DNA of 12,338 nucleotides from Parvularia atlantis (lineage: Eukaryota; Opisthokonta; Rotosphaerida), in contig CALSCO010000989.1 in assembly GCA_943704415.1 (NCBI GenBank), forward strand, positions 1 to 12,338. The letters are read 5' to 3'. This document shows positions 1 through 8,882 of this stretch, one piece after another. Numbering within the stretch: the stretch's first letter is position 1; every line of letters starts with the position of its first letter. Below the pieces are notes generated by a model. That model did no database searches and was not told where the DNA came from. It saw only the letters and a program-made list of their open reading frames with translations. Made by a program: the position numbers and the translations under genes.

Positions 1-75
1 GACCGGGACCGGGATCAGCCCCGGCGCCACCACCGCTCGCGCTCGCCAGAACGCCGCCGCCACGACTCGCCGTGA
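1..75 (+). CDS. C-terminal end of an RS/RD-rich protein (partial)
   Basis: The window opens inside a plus-strand reading frame that runs from base 1 to a TGA at 73-75. Its 24 codons are almost all Arg, Asp, His, Ser and Pro, beginning DRDRDQPRRHH and continuing RSRSPERRR before ending HDSP. Alternating RD and RSRSP runs are typical of the tails of SR splicing factors, cyclin-L/CDK-type kinases and other nuclear-speckle proteins. No folded domain is visible, so the protein cannot be named. The stop lies 41 bp from the stop of the convergent gene at 117, so the two 3' UTRs probably overlap. An arginine-rich frame in GC-rich DNA could be a chance shadow, but the RS/RD periodicity and the placement of the stop in the gap favour a real gene end. 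Confidence 0.55.
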   Translation, partial: DRDRDQPRRHHRSRSPERRRHDSP

Positions 76-116
76 GTGTGCGCATGTATGTCTGAACAAC
101 AAGGGCAACAAGGGAC

Positions 117-890
117 TCATCGCGGCTTGAGCGCGAGGGACTGCATGCCCGCGCTGAGCAATGCCGAGGCGTCGTCCGACGCCTGTCGCTGGACCGGCGG
201 CGGCGACGCCTTGCTGCCGAAAGCCGAGGCGGGCGTGCCAGACGGGGTCGAGACGGGCGTAGCCGCAGGCGGCGGCGAGCTGGACGCGTTCGGATCGTCC
301 GGCACAAACGCCGGCTGCAGCCCGGCAAAGTCCCACTGCAGCATCTTGGCGACCTGTGGCTTTCGTGAGCGCGGGCCGAGCGAGGCCGCAAGCGCACCTT
401 TTTGGCCAGCCGCGCAAACTCGGCGCGTATGAGGGCAGCCGTGTCGTCGTCCAGCGCCTTGAGGCCGCGCCCGTCCTTGATGATGTACAGCGTGCGGCCG
501 TCTGCGCGCGGCGGGTCAGCCTTCGCGCCTCGCCGCAGACGCGGCCGTCGCTGACCGCGCATGGCCATGCACGCCTGCGCGACCATGTGCAGGTACAGCG
601 GCATGTTGATGACGGCGTGGTGCGCCGTGAGGTGCGTCTCCGTCAGCAGGTACGCCCAGATCGCGCCCAGCCGCGAGTGGCCCTCCGCGTCACGCAGGGA
701 CTGGAGCATCGAGCGCACGCCTGCCGTGCGGTTCAGCCGCTCGACGCACACGCGCGTGCCGCACACACCGCCCTCCTCGGTCGACTTTTGCGTGTCTACG
801 AGCTTCTCGAGCAGGTTGCGCAGCTGGATCTGCACAACATAGCACTCCTTCTCGTAGTCGTACTTGTTTGGCGGGAGGAGCTGGTGCTGA

Positions 891-963
<73 letters not shown>

Positions 964-2871
964 CGCATGGCGTGAGCACGTCCTGGGCGTGCGCACGCGT
1001 GAGGCGCACCAGCGAGTGGTTGTTGTACAGGTACGTCAGTGTGAATAGCTCGATCTGCTCGGCCACCTTTGCCTCGTCCCACTTGTGCGACGGGTTGGCT
1101 CGCTGGACGATACGCGTGAGCTCGTCTACAGGCATGATCTTGAGCAGCCAGAGCAGATGGTACAGCGTGAGCGTCGGCGGCGTCACCTGCACAGCGGCGT
1201 CAGCGACAAGGCGCGCGACGAGCACCGCGCACCTTGTTTGCGCCGACGGCCGCCTGCCACGCGTCCAGCAGCGCCTCCTTCGTCTTCTCGCCGAGACCCA
1301 TGTGCTGCGCGCTCATCAGCATCGCAGCTGCGAGCCACTCGCAGCCGCGCACCTTGTCGCTCGACACCTCAAAGTGCTTCAGCGGCGCCTTGACTACGCA
1401 CATCTCGCGCAGGCGGCGCTCAAGCTTGAGGCTGCCGTGCGCGGGTCGTAAGCAAAGCAGCCACGCGGGCGAACGTGGCGAACGCACATGTCCACATTCT
1501 TGATGACCTCGCGCCGCAGCCCGGGCAGCGATGCCAGCATCTCCTCGTCAAACAGCGGCGAGCCTGTGGGCAGGCCTGCGCGCGCGTCACGCGTCACGAG
1601 CTGCGCGCCTAGCGACGGCTGGTGCACGCACCATCCGAGCCCGCGCACATCAGGCCCGTGATCGCCACCGCGCGCAGCTGTTCGTCCAGCGCAAAGTGCA
1701 GCAGGTGCGCCAGCTCGCGCACGCGGTTGAGACGGCTCTTGGGCGCGGTCTCCTCGAGCACGTCGCTGGCGATGCGTCGCCGTTGCTCTGCCGGCACGCG
1801 GTCAGCTCATTGCGCATGCACTGTCCGTCATGCACCGCGCGTGTAGACGCCAAAGCGCAGCTGCGCCGTGGCCAGGATGAGTGAGACGAGCTCGCGGAAG
1901 TGCACCTCTGTCAAAGCGCACGTCAGCTGCATACATATGCCGCCGAGCACCCACGCACCCTCTGACACCTGCTCAAACTTGTCGTGGAAGAACGGACAGA
2001 ACACGTTGAAGCACGCGCCCCGCTCGGCGAAGCGCACGCAGTCGACGCGGTTGAGGCAGTTGACCTGGCCACGCACGCAAATGTCAGTCGATCAAGGAGG
2101 GCGCAGGCGCGGCAGCACAACACCGAGTGGAAGAACAGGTCGTCGAGCCGCAGCACGATGCGCGTGCGCCGCGCCGCCAGCTGCGACGCCGCGAGCATCG
2201 GCCAGTCGCGCGCCGAGAACCTGCGTCGAGTGCGCGTGTGTGTGTGAGCAGCAAAGCCGCGGCTTGGCGGACGTAACGCACTCCCACTTCTGCGTGCGGT
2301 ACAGCGCACGCCCGTCGTCCAAGACGGCCTCAAACAGGGGCAGCGGTTCGCGCAGCGCCTCGCCGAGGACGACGCGGCGCGTGACGTCGTCGCGGCGCGC
2401 TGCGTGCCGTGCATGAGGCGATCGCATCGCAAGCGCGAGCGGATTGCACACTCTCGGTCCACAGCCCGTCCGCGACCAGCTGGTCGAACAGCAGCAGGTC
2501 GAGCAGCACCGACAGCACGCGGCCCTCAGGCGCGAGCGTGCGGAGGTGGCGATACAGCTCGAGCAGCCTCGGGCCCGATTGGCCTGCGCGCCCAATGAGC
2601 AACGCGGTGCACTGCGACGCGGCACCGCACTCGACACGCTCTGCCCGCCCAGGCGCTCGCGCACGGCCGTCCGCAGCTGCTCGCGGTTCATCGCGGCGGC
2701 GGGCGGCGCGGCGGGCTGCAGCGGGCGCACGCGCGGGTCGACCGGCGGCTGCACCGGTGCTGCGCATTCGTAACCGTCGGTCGTTTGAACAGCGCGCGCT
2801 CTCTGCGCCGCACACCAACGTGCACGTCCTGCAGCAACGCACCGGCAGACGCAGCAGCAGCAGCAGCACCA

Positions 2872-2904
<33 letters not shown>

Positions 2905-2951
2905 GCAGCCGCGGGCGGCATGACAAACTCGGCCTCCGAGACGAAGCGCAT
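117..2951 (-). CDS. Unrecognised alpha-helical protein, ~651 aa, 16 exons
   Basis: Modelled exons (minus): 2951-2843, 2759-2665, 2611-2452, 2399-2288, 2220-2124, 2064-1969, 1926-1836, 1787-1632, 1575-1488, 1431-1353, 1304-1233, 1186-1010, 886-769, 720-556, 501-398, 353-117. They join to 1956 nt with no internal stop. I do not recognise the family. The N-terminus (residues 12-60) is an Ala/Gly run coded by a CAG/CTG-type repeat, then Pro-rich. About residues 60-570 look helical, with Leu-rich amphipathic stretches such as LSVLLDLLLFDQLVADGLW and LTLYHLLWLLKI, which suggests an ARM/HEAT-like solenoid. A Cys-rich patch (VNCLNRVDC) lies near residue 190. The last 75 residues are Pro/Ser/Thr-rich and disordered-looking. 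No catalytic motif, signal peptide or membrane segment is visible. I compared it from memory with NELF-B, NELF-C/D, THOC1, THOC2, INTS3 and MED23 and found no convincing match. It shares a 35-bp gap with the divergent thioesterase. Exon 14's acceptor and intron 13 are the least certain joints. Confidence 0.85.
887..1009 (-). other. Longest intron in the window, carrying a (CA)32 tract
   Basis: This is intron 12 of the unrecognised minus-strand gene. It starts gtgcgcctcac after codon ..HSL, ends actcactcag, and is 123 bp long where its neighbours are 42-83 bp. The extra length is the dinucleotide tract, which runs almost to the acceptor and displaces the usual branch-like element. Removing it joins ..LTYLYNNHSL to HQLLPPNKYDY in frame. 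Confidence 0.85.
895..959. repeat. (GT)32 dinucleotide microsatellite
   Basis: An uninterrupted alternation of G and T covers about 65 bp on the plus strand and reads as (CA)n on the coding minus strand. It lies wholly inside an intron. Long perfect dinucleotide tracts slip readily, so the length should vary between isolates and may be misassembled. Confidence 0.97.
2851..2910. repeat. Imperfect CAG/CTG trinucleotide repeat coding poly-Ala
   Basis: Plus-strand GCA/CAG triplets are broken by CAC triplets. On the coding minus strand this reads as GCT codons with GGT interruptions, giving Ala runs split by Gly in exon 1 of the unrecognised gene, residues about 14-35. The same bases lie 77 bp or more upstream of the divergent thioesterase start. 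Confidence 0.9.
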
Positions 2952-2986
2952 CCTGAGGCAGAGACAAACTGTCACGTTTCGCGGGC
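2952..2986. promoter_or_regulatory. 35-bp divergent start-to-start gap
   Basis: Only 35 bp separate the ATG at 2951 (minus) from the ATG at 2987 (plus). The gap includes tttcgcggg, which resembles an E2F-type core, and no TATA box. Such a gap cannot hold two conventional promoters with separate 5' UTRs, so transcription start sites probably overlap or lie inside the opposite gene. Confidence 0.5.
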
Positions 2987-4990
2987 ATGGCTGTGCGGCG
3001 CCTCAGCTTGGCGCGTCGGCTCTCAAGCGGACCGCGCGCCGCCGCCGTCGACTTTGACGCGTCGCCGACGAAGGGTGCGCTGCGCTGCGTTGCGGCGGGG
3101 ACTGGGCGGTGGCTGATGTGTGCGCGATCAGGCCCGTGGTACATGGATCTCAAGCCGCCGCTGCGCCTGCACCCGGCCAAGCTGATCTGGAGTGCGCAGC
3201 GGGCGATGCGCGCCGGCGCCGAGACGTTCCGGCCGCTGCAGGACCCGCTGCCGACGAGTGCGCGGCGCGCGGCGCGCGGTGTGGCGATCGATGCTGATGC
3301 GAGGCGGGCGGCCGTACAGAGCACATGCGCGACTCGTACATCTCGGTGGCGCTGCCGTTCCGCACCGACGCGAGCCTACGCGAGGTGCGCGCGCTCTCCT
3401 GTGCACGCGCTCTCCTCGAGCAGCCGCTGAACGCGCGCATTTTTGGCCGCGACAGGACTACGTCAACAGCTTCGGCAGCATCCGGTGTGTGCGCGCGCGT
3501 GCGCGAATGGCGTGCGGCGGCTGAGAGGCGCGGCGGCGCAGGCTCGGCAAGCTGCTCGAGGACATGGACGCGATGGCCGGAGTGCGCCGTGCGTCTGCGT
3601 CGTCGTTGCGTCGCTCAGTCGTGTGTGTGCTTGCAGGCGATCTCGTATCGCCACGTCGACGACAACGACCCGAGCACGCGCCCGCCGACCAACGTGACCG
3701 CCGCGGTCGACCGCATCGTGCTGCTCTCGGTGCTGCGCGGCGACCGCAACATGAAGGTGCGCGCCGAGGCTGCAGGGTGGGCTGGCGCTGACGCGCCACG
3801 GGCAGATGCGTGGGCACGTCACGCACGTGGGCCGCTCGAGCATGGACGTGCACCTCGTCGTCGAGCGCGAGGTGCTGCCGGGCGACGAGGGCGCGGCCGA
3901 GCTGTCGGGCGACAGCATCGGCGCGTGGCACCTGCGCAACGGCAAGGAGGCGCGCTGGACGCCGCTGATCATGGCCGACTTTGTAATGGCGTCGCGTCAC
4001 CCGGACACGGGCAAGTGCGTCTCGTGCGTGCGCCTGCACCATCGTGTGGCCTGATGTGCTGCAGGGCCGTGCCCATCCCCGCGCTGGAGCTGCAGACCGA
4101 CGTGGAGCGGGCGCTGTTTGAGCGTGGGCAAGGTGCGCGCGCGTGCTGCGTGCGGTGCGCAGAGCGGCTCACGCTGCGCAGCCGTCGCCGAGATGCGCAA
4201 GGCCGACCGGCTGCGGTCGCTGTCGTCATCGGCACCGACACTGGTGCGCGCGCGTCCGGTCAGCGCTGCCGCTCACGCCTGCGCGCAGGAGGAGGGCAAG
4301 CTCATCCACAGCATCTACGGCGAGCTCAAGCGCGTGCAGGACCGCGGCCCGGCCAACCGCCCGAGCAACATCACATTCACGAAGGAGACGCGCGTGGCAT
4401 CGCACCGCATCTGCTTCCCGCAGGTGTGACACAGCATGCTGCTTTGCGCACGCGGTGTGACGTACTGCGCCGTGCAGGAGCGCAACATCCACGGCAAGCT
4501 CTTTGGCGGGCACCTGATGCGCGAGGCGTACGAGCTCGCGTACGCCCTGGCCGCGGTCTACTCGCGCTCGATGCCGCGCTTTCTGTGCCAGGACGAGCTC
4601 GTGTTCCACAAGCCGGTCGAGATCGGCTCAATCCTGAGCTACAACGCGCAGATTGTGCTTGCGCTCGGCCACCCGCACCGGTCGTTCCAGGTGCGCGCAC
4701 CACCGCCCCGCCGTGCCTGCTGGCATGCTGATGAGGGGGGCGTGCAGGTCGAAGTGACGGTGGATGTGCTCTCACCGCAGGGCGGCGGCGCGCGCGAGAC
4801 CACGACCGTCTTCTCGTTCACGTTCATCACCGACGCCGACGCGCCGCCGCTCGCGCGCGTCCTGCCCGAGACGTACGAGGAGTCGATCAAGCTGATCGAG
4901 GCGCTCCGGCGCAAGGACGAGGGCAAGTCGTTCGCGCGGCTGCTGCGGCAGGACCCCGTGCCGTGGGTTGTGGATGAGGAGACGAGCTAG
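2987..4990 (+). CDS. ACOT9: ACOT9-like double-hotdog acyl-CoA thioesterase, ~465 aa, 12 exons
   Basis: Acyl-CoA thioesterases of this family hydrolyse acyl-CoA to free fatty acid and CoA, in mitochondria for animal ACOT9. Exons: 2987-3074, 3132-3257, 3320-3384, 3456-3484, 3542-3581, 3637-3756, 3806-4014, 4065-4132, 4182-4243, 4289-4423, 4478-4690, 4748-4990, totalling 1398 nt. Residues 1-16, MAVRRLSLARRLSSGP, form an Arg/Ser-rich presequence of mitochondrial type, which supports this start. The first hotdog domain follows MRDSYISVALPF (mammalian MKDSFIEVLLP) and contains LGKLLEDMDAMAG and GHVTHVGRSSMDV. The second begins at about residue 313 with the signature PQERNIHGKLFGGHLMREAY and continues through FHKPVEIGSIL and FSFTFITDAD to PETYEESIKLIEAL. 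Order, spacing and length match ACOT9 (about 400-440 aa). Intron 1 (3075-3131) is a multiple of three without a stop, so retention would add 19 residues. Substrate range cannot be read from sequence. Confidence 0.93.
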
Positions 4991-5256
4991 TTGACTAGCG
5001 CCACTTCCTGCGTTGCTCTGGTTGCCGCCACACGACTCGGACAACAGCGCTGACCCATTGCCCTGTCGAGCGGGGACGAGACCTACGGATGCGGGCGCAG
5101 TGCCCGAGCCGAGCGGCGCAGTCACGGTGGCGCCAGGGCTGCACAAGCTGCGAGGCGTCCTCGCACCGCCGAGCCAGAGTAGGCCAGTGAATGCATGTCT
5201 CAGTTTGTGATGCTCATGCAGCAGTGCACAGCGCGGGTCACGCCCACACGACCACT
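4991..5256. other. Tail-to-tail intergenic gap, no gene seen
   Basis: These 266 bp lie between two convergent stop codons and are the longest gene-free stretch in the window. I see no coding frame with family resemblance, no tRNA-like A/B boxes, no strong hairpin and no AATAAA on either strand. It presumably holds the 3' UTRs and cleavage sites of the thioesterase and the reductase. Confidence 0.6.
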
Positions 5257-6871
5257 TCACAGGCGCAGCCGGTTGACCTGCTGCGTGATCGAGTGCAGCG
5301 CGGGCTTGTTCTGCACGATCTCCTCGATTTCCTTGAGCACCTCCGGCGTGAGCTTGGGCACAACGCCGAGCGCCGCGATGTTCTCGTGCAGCTGCGCGCG
5401 GCCGTGTGAGTGCCTCGCCGCATGAGCGGGTACCCGCGCGCACCTGCTTGAGCGACGTCGCACCGAGGATGACCGTCGACACGTTCTTGTTGGCCACACA
5501 CCTGGCACGGGGAGCGGATCAGCGCCCGCAGCGCGCACGCCCCCGCACACGAGCGCACCAAGCGATGGCCAGCTGCGCCAGCGAGCAGCCTAGCTTCTCG
5601 GCCATGGGCTTGAGCAGGTCGGCCGTGTCGATGTGCGAGCGCTTCTCGCCGAGCTTGATCTGCTTGAGCCAGGCGTAGTCCGCGAGGCTGCCGCGGATGA
5701 CGGCGTTGAGCGCACTGCCGAGCGAGCCAAGCGGCACGCACAAACCTGAGGCGCGAGCCCTCGGGGACCTGCGCGCCACTGTACTTTCCCGTGAGCACGC
5801 CCGACGCGAGCGGGCTCCACACGGTGAGGCCTGCGCGCGGGCGGCACGGGCGTGTCAGCATGACCGACGTGTGCGGGTGCCGCGCGAACCCAGGCCGTAG
5901 TTGAGGTACAGCGGCAGGTACTCGACCTCGACGCGGTGGCGCTCGAGCAGGTTGTCTGCGCGGTGCACCGCTCAGTTGGAGGGAGGCCGACCGGGCGAGC
6001 GTGCGCGCGTACACTGCGGCTGGTCGGCGATCGGGCGGATCATGCCCAGCTTGTCGGCGATGAGGCACGCCTCGGTCAGCTGCTGCGCGCTCCACTGCGC
6101 CCGCGCAGCCGCTCAGTACGCTCTTCCGCCGAGCGAGCGCCCGCGAGCGCACACCTCCGACGTGCCCCAGTAGAAGGCGAGGCCCTGGTCAATCGCAAAG
6201 TTGAACGCGCGCACGGTCTCCTCGATCGGCGTGACCGGGTCCGGGCGGTGCGCGAGGACGATGTCGACGTAGTCGAGCTGCATGCGCTTGAGCGAGGCAC
6301 GTAGGCCTGTTTCGTCGCGGCGCGTGTGATGCTGCGCCCGCGCACGCCCCCACGCGCCACGCGCGCGCACCCTCGACGATGTGCTTGCGGCTCAGGCCGC
6401 GGTTGTTGACGCCGGCGCGGCCCGTGCCGAAGAAGATTTTGGTCGAGAGCACCCAGTCCTCGCGCTGCCACACGCCCTCGCGCACGCCGCGCTGGATCGC
6501 CTCGCCCAGGATCGTCTCGGCCTCACCGTTGGCGTACGTCTCGGCCGAGTCGAAAAAGTTGATGCTGCGGCGCGCGGCGCTGTTGAGCCACGAGGCGGTG
6601 GTTTGCGCGCGGCCACACACCCGGCGGCGAAGGCGGCCTTGATCAGGTCGTACGCCGAGTCCTGGTTGACTTGCGACTTGAACGAGACCCAGCTGCCGAA
6701 GCTGAGCACCGACACCTTTGGCGCGCGTCGTTGAGCGTCGGGTGCTGCTTAGTCAGCGTCACACGGGGGCACCTTGAGGCCCGAGTTGCCCAGCAGGCCT
6801 GCCGTGACGCGCGCGCACCACGCTCAAACACGCGGCGACACGCGCGCAGCAGGCCACGCACGGTACTGCAT
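5257..6871 (-). CDS. Kv-beta-like aldo/keto reductase, ~343 aa, 11 exons
   Basis: NADPH-dependent (beta/alpha)8 oxidoreductase of the Kv-channel beta-subunit/KAB1 branch of aldo/keto reductases, expected in the cytosol. Exons (minus): 6871-6862, 6798-6773, 6715-6621, 6564-6371, 6306-6155, 6094-6013, 5955-5890, 5830-5746, 5687-5559, 5501-5444, 5391-5257, totalling 1032 nt. The 10-base first exon gives MQYR, joining to [20 protein letters not shown] as in Kv-beta (MKYRNLGKSGLRVS..). The predicted catalytic residues are all present: Asp49 and Tyr54 ([11 protein letters not shown]), Lys86 (STKIFFG) and His128 (LAHRPDP). Animal Kv-beta has Asn at the last position, whereas plant and fungal relatives have His as here. 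[27 protein letters not shown] and [12 protein letters not shown] are further family hallmarks. There is no N-terminal inactivation-ball extension, so channel inactivation is not supported. Whether it binds a channel or acts only as an enzyme is open. It shares a 161-bp promoter region with the phosphatase gene. Confidence 0.95.
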
Positions 6872-6951
6872 GCCATCGTGAGGGCTGACGGCCGTCATCT
6901 GCGAGCGCGACGGCAAGCACGGCGGGAAGTTGAACCGAAACACACCTCTGG

Positions 6952-6990
6952 CCAATCAGAGCGAGCGATGACGTCGCGCTCGCTCATTGG
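6952..6990. promoter_or_regulatory. Inverted CCAAT pair around a CRE-like core
   Basis: CCAAT (6952-6956) and GAGCGAGCG (6959-6967) are mirrored by CGCTCGCTC (6977-6985) and ATTGG (6986-6990), with TGACGTC (6969-6975) between them. The 9-base arms are perfect reverse complements and the outer CCAAT boxes are offset by two bases. CCAAT is the NF-Y site and TGACGTC the half-to-full CRE/bZIP core. Symmetry between two divergent starts fits control of both genes. Confidence 0.8.
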
Positions 6991-7018
6991 TCCGCGCCAT
7001 CAGCGTTTTGTCACTGAA

Positions 7019-7024
7019 CACGTG
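7019..7024 (+). promoter_or_regulatory. CACGTG E-box just upstream of the phosphatase start
   Basis: A perfect E-box ends 8 bp before the phosphatase ATG. In budding yeast, Pho4 binds CACGTG to induce acid phosphatase under phosphate starvation. Here the site is so close to the ATG that it may lie in the 5' UTR, and a six-base motif in GC-rich DNA can arise by chance. Confidence 0.35.
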
Positions 7025-7032
7025 CGCGCACG

Positions 7033-7248
7033 ATGCGCCGCGCGATCGTCGTCCTCGTGGCCGTCCTCGTCGCGCTCGCGCTCGTCGGCGGCGCGGCCGC
7101 GCAGCAGCAGTGCCGCGGAGTCGTGCCCGGCTCGAACCCGCTGCTTGTCCGCTGGCCGTACCTGCTCTCGACGACCGAGCGCTCGGTGCTCGTGCTGTTT
7201 GGCACGACGCGCGACGTGACCGAGGGCTCGGTCGTCGTCTCGCGCCAG

Positions 7249-7279
<31 letters not shown>

Positions 7280-8882
7280 TCGCGCGCTTCCCGGCCACGT
7301 TCAAGCCGATCGACGCCGTCGGCGTCAACCTCAGCCTGTTCCGCGCACAGGTCACGGGCCTCGAAGCCAAGACGACGTACTGCTACAACGTCTTCGCGAA
7401 CGTGACCGTCGACGGCGAGAGCCAGGAGGTCGAGCTGGCCGGCGCGCTCAGCTTCACCACCGCGCCCGCGGCCAACAGCACCGACACCGTCCGCTTCGTC
7501 GCCATCGGCGACTTTGGCGCCGGCACCCCCGGCCAGCGCCGCGTCCGCGACGCCATCTTCTCGCGCCTCGACCAGAGCGACATGTTCATCGCCCTCGGCG
7601 ACGACGTCTACCTGGTGCGCCCGCGGAGCACGGCGACGGTGCGGGGCCGCTCACACCGCGCACGTGCGCACACGCACACAGACGGGCACGCACGTCGCGT
7701 ACCAGCGCTTCAACTTTGGTGCGCAGCGCACGCTTGCTGCTTGGCTTTTGCTCACCCCGCTGCCGCCGCCGCTGTGCCACACAGAGGTCTACAACGAGCA
7801 GTGGGCCTCGCTGCCACTGTACCTGTGCGCCGGCAATCACGGTGACGGCGTCTCGTCGCGGCCCGTGCGATGCTCAAGCTGCGTGCCGCGCAGACACCTA
7901 CTACGACAACGCCGAGACGTACTTGGTCAACTTCCCGCAGGTGCGCGCTCACGCTGCCTGTCGCCACGAGGGTTTGACCCGGGGCGCGCGCCAGTTCATG
8001 GACCAGGCCTCGGTCGACCCGGCCGTGCGCGGCCGCTACTTCTCGTACGACTGGGCGCAGGTCCACTTCATGTCGATTGACACCGAGGGCGAGCTCAATA
8101 AGCCGGCCGACACGCCCAACGGCCTCATTCAGTGGCTCGAGCGCGACCTGGCCTCGACGACCAAGCCGTGGAAGGTGCGCGTGCTGCGCGCTCACATCAA
8201 CATCAACGCGGCCGACACGCCCGTGCCAGGTCGCGTTCATGCACAAGACGCCCTACGAGCGCGACAACCTGGCCGACTCGCGCATCGTCGAGAAGCTCGT
8301 GCCCGTCTTTGAGAAGTACGGCGTGCAGGTCGTGCTCGGCGGCCACTGGCACACGTACTCGCGCTACCCGCCGCTGATCGGCCAGCGCGTCGTGGCGACG
8401 ACGGAGGGCGGTGTGACGTGCGTCTGTCTCGCGGCGCGTGTGCTGCGTGCGCGTGTGCTGATTGCGTGCACGCTTGCTCGCGCCACCAGGTACATCGTCA
8501 CGGGCGGCGGCGGCTTCCCGGGTGCGTGCGCACGCGCTTGCCGCTCGGCGACGCGGGCGGACGTTGACGCGCGGCGGCGGCAGTCATCGGCGACATCATC
8601 CCGCAGGGCAAGGGGGCGCGCTTCGGCTGGACGTACGACGAGAAGGCGGACTCGCACAACGCGCACGACGACGCGCGTGACGCCGCCGCCCGCGTCGTCG
8701 GCCCCGTCGCGGCCAAGAACGTGCAGCACTTCTTCTACGCCGTGATCGAGGACTGCACGTTCACGCTCGAGGTGCGCCTTGGCCGTGCGCAGACGCAGGC
8801 ATGTGATGCTGACGCGCGCATGCAGGCGATCGACTCGGACCGCGTCGTCTTTGACCGCTTCGTCGTCAACCGCTGCCCGTGA
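7033..8882 (+). CDS. Secreted purple acid phosphatase (metallophosphoesterase), ~455 aa, 9 exons
   Basis: Dimetal phosphatase expected to release phosphate from organic esters at acid pH outside the cell or in the endomembrane system. Exons: 7033-7614, 7682-7718, 7785-7841, 7894-7940, 7995-8174, 8230-8417, 8490-8521, 8584-8771, 8826-8882, totalling 1368 nt. Residues 1-23 are a signal peptide (Arg2-3, a hydrophobic run, then GGAAA|QQQ). An N-terminal beta-type domain follows, with a ten-Gly loop near residues 73-82. All five metal-site blocks are present: GDFG (Asp160), GDDVY (Asp190, Tyr193), GNHD (Asn224, His225), FMHKTPY (His306) and GHWH (His340, His342). Tyr193 is the residue that gives purple phosphatases their colour. 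N-glycosylation sequons NLS, NVT and NST occur. The first intron could instead end 25 bp later, which would drop eight residues and shift frame, so I prefer 7681. The extended N-terminal domain and C-terminal tail argue for the larger plant/fungal-like class over the short TRAP class. Confidence 0.93.
7249..7278 (+). repeat. (GGC)10 tract coding ten glycines
   Basis: Ten perfect GGC triplets in exon 1 of the phosphatase give a Gly run after ..VVVSRQ and before VARFPATF. It falls in the N-terminal domain, away from the metal site, and looks like a loop expansion likely to vary in length. Confidence 0.95.

Larger units (their letters stand above)
6872..7032. promoter_or_regulatory. Bidirectional promoter between reductase and phosphatase
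   Basis: This 161-bp head-to-head gap is less GC-dominated than the genes and holds several recognisable elements: a perfect 12-bp palindrome tgacggccgtca at 6886-6897, ggcgggaa (E2F-like) at 6921-6928, the CCAAT/CRE inverted repeat at 6952-6990, and CACGTG (E-box) at 7019-7024. No TATA box is seen on either side. Roles are inferred from known binding-site consensuses, not shown by the sequence. Confidence 0.75.

Noticed and set aside
895-959. GT tract as a coding Val/Cys or His/Thr repeat
   Set aside because: It lies between a good donor and acceptor, and the flanking exons join in frame without it.
117-2951. Identity of the 16-exon gene as NELF-B, NELF-C/D, THOC1, THOC2, INTS3 or MED23
   Set aside because: Only general helical Leu-rich character is shared. 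No ordered set of motifs from any of these families could be found.
2092-3324. 410-codon minus-strand open frame crossing both divergent starts
   Set aside because: It mixes true exon pieces with intron and antisense sequence. The spliced model explains the conserved-looking parts and leaves an Arg/Cys-rich remainder.
2987-4990. Frameshifted pseudogenes, because family motifs jump between frames in every gene
   Set aside because: Each jump coincides with a 42-123 bp segment bounded by GT..AG (one GC..AG), and joining restores full-length frames divisible by three. These are introns, not frameshifts.
7615-7706. Alternative acceptor at 7706 for the first phosphatase intron
   Set aside because: It would give a 92-bp intron and a one-base frame difference. 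The acceptor at 7681 gives 67 bp and the family-like LGDDVYLTGTH continuation.
6987-8312. 441-codon open plus-strand frame over the phosphatase
   Set aside because: It reads Arg-rich nonsense over exon 1 and only falls into the true frame for a downstream exon. The spliced model starting at 7033 gives a signal peptide and all metal-site motifs.
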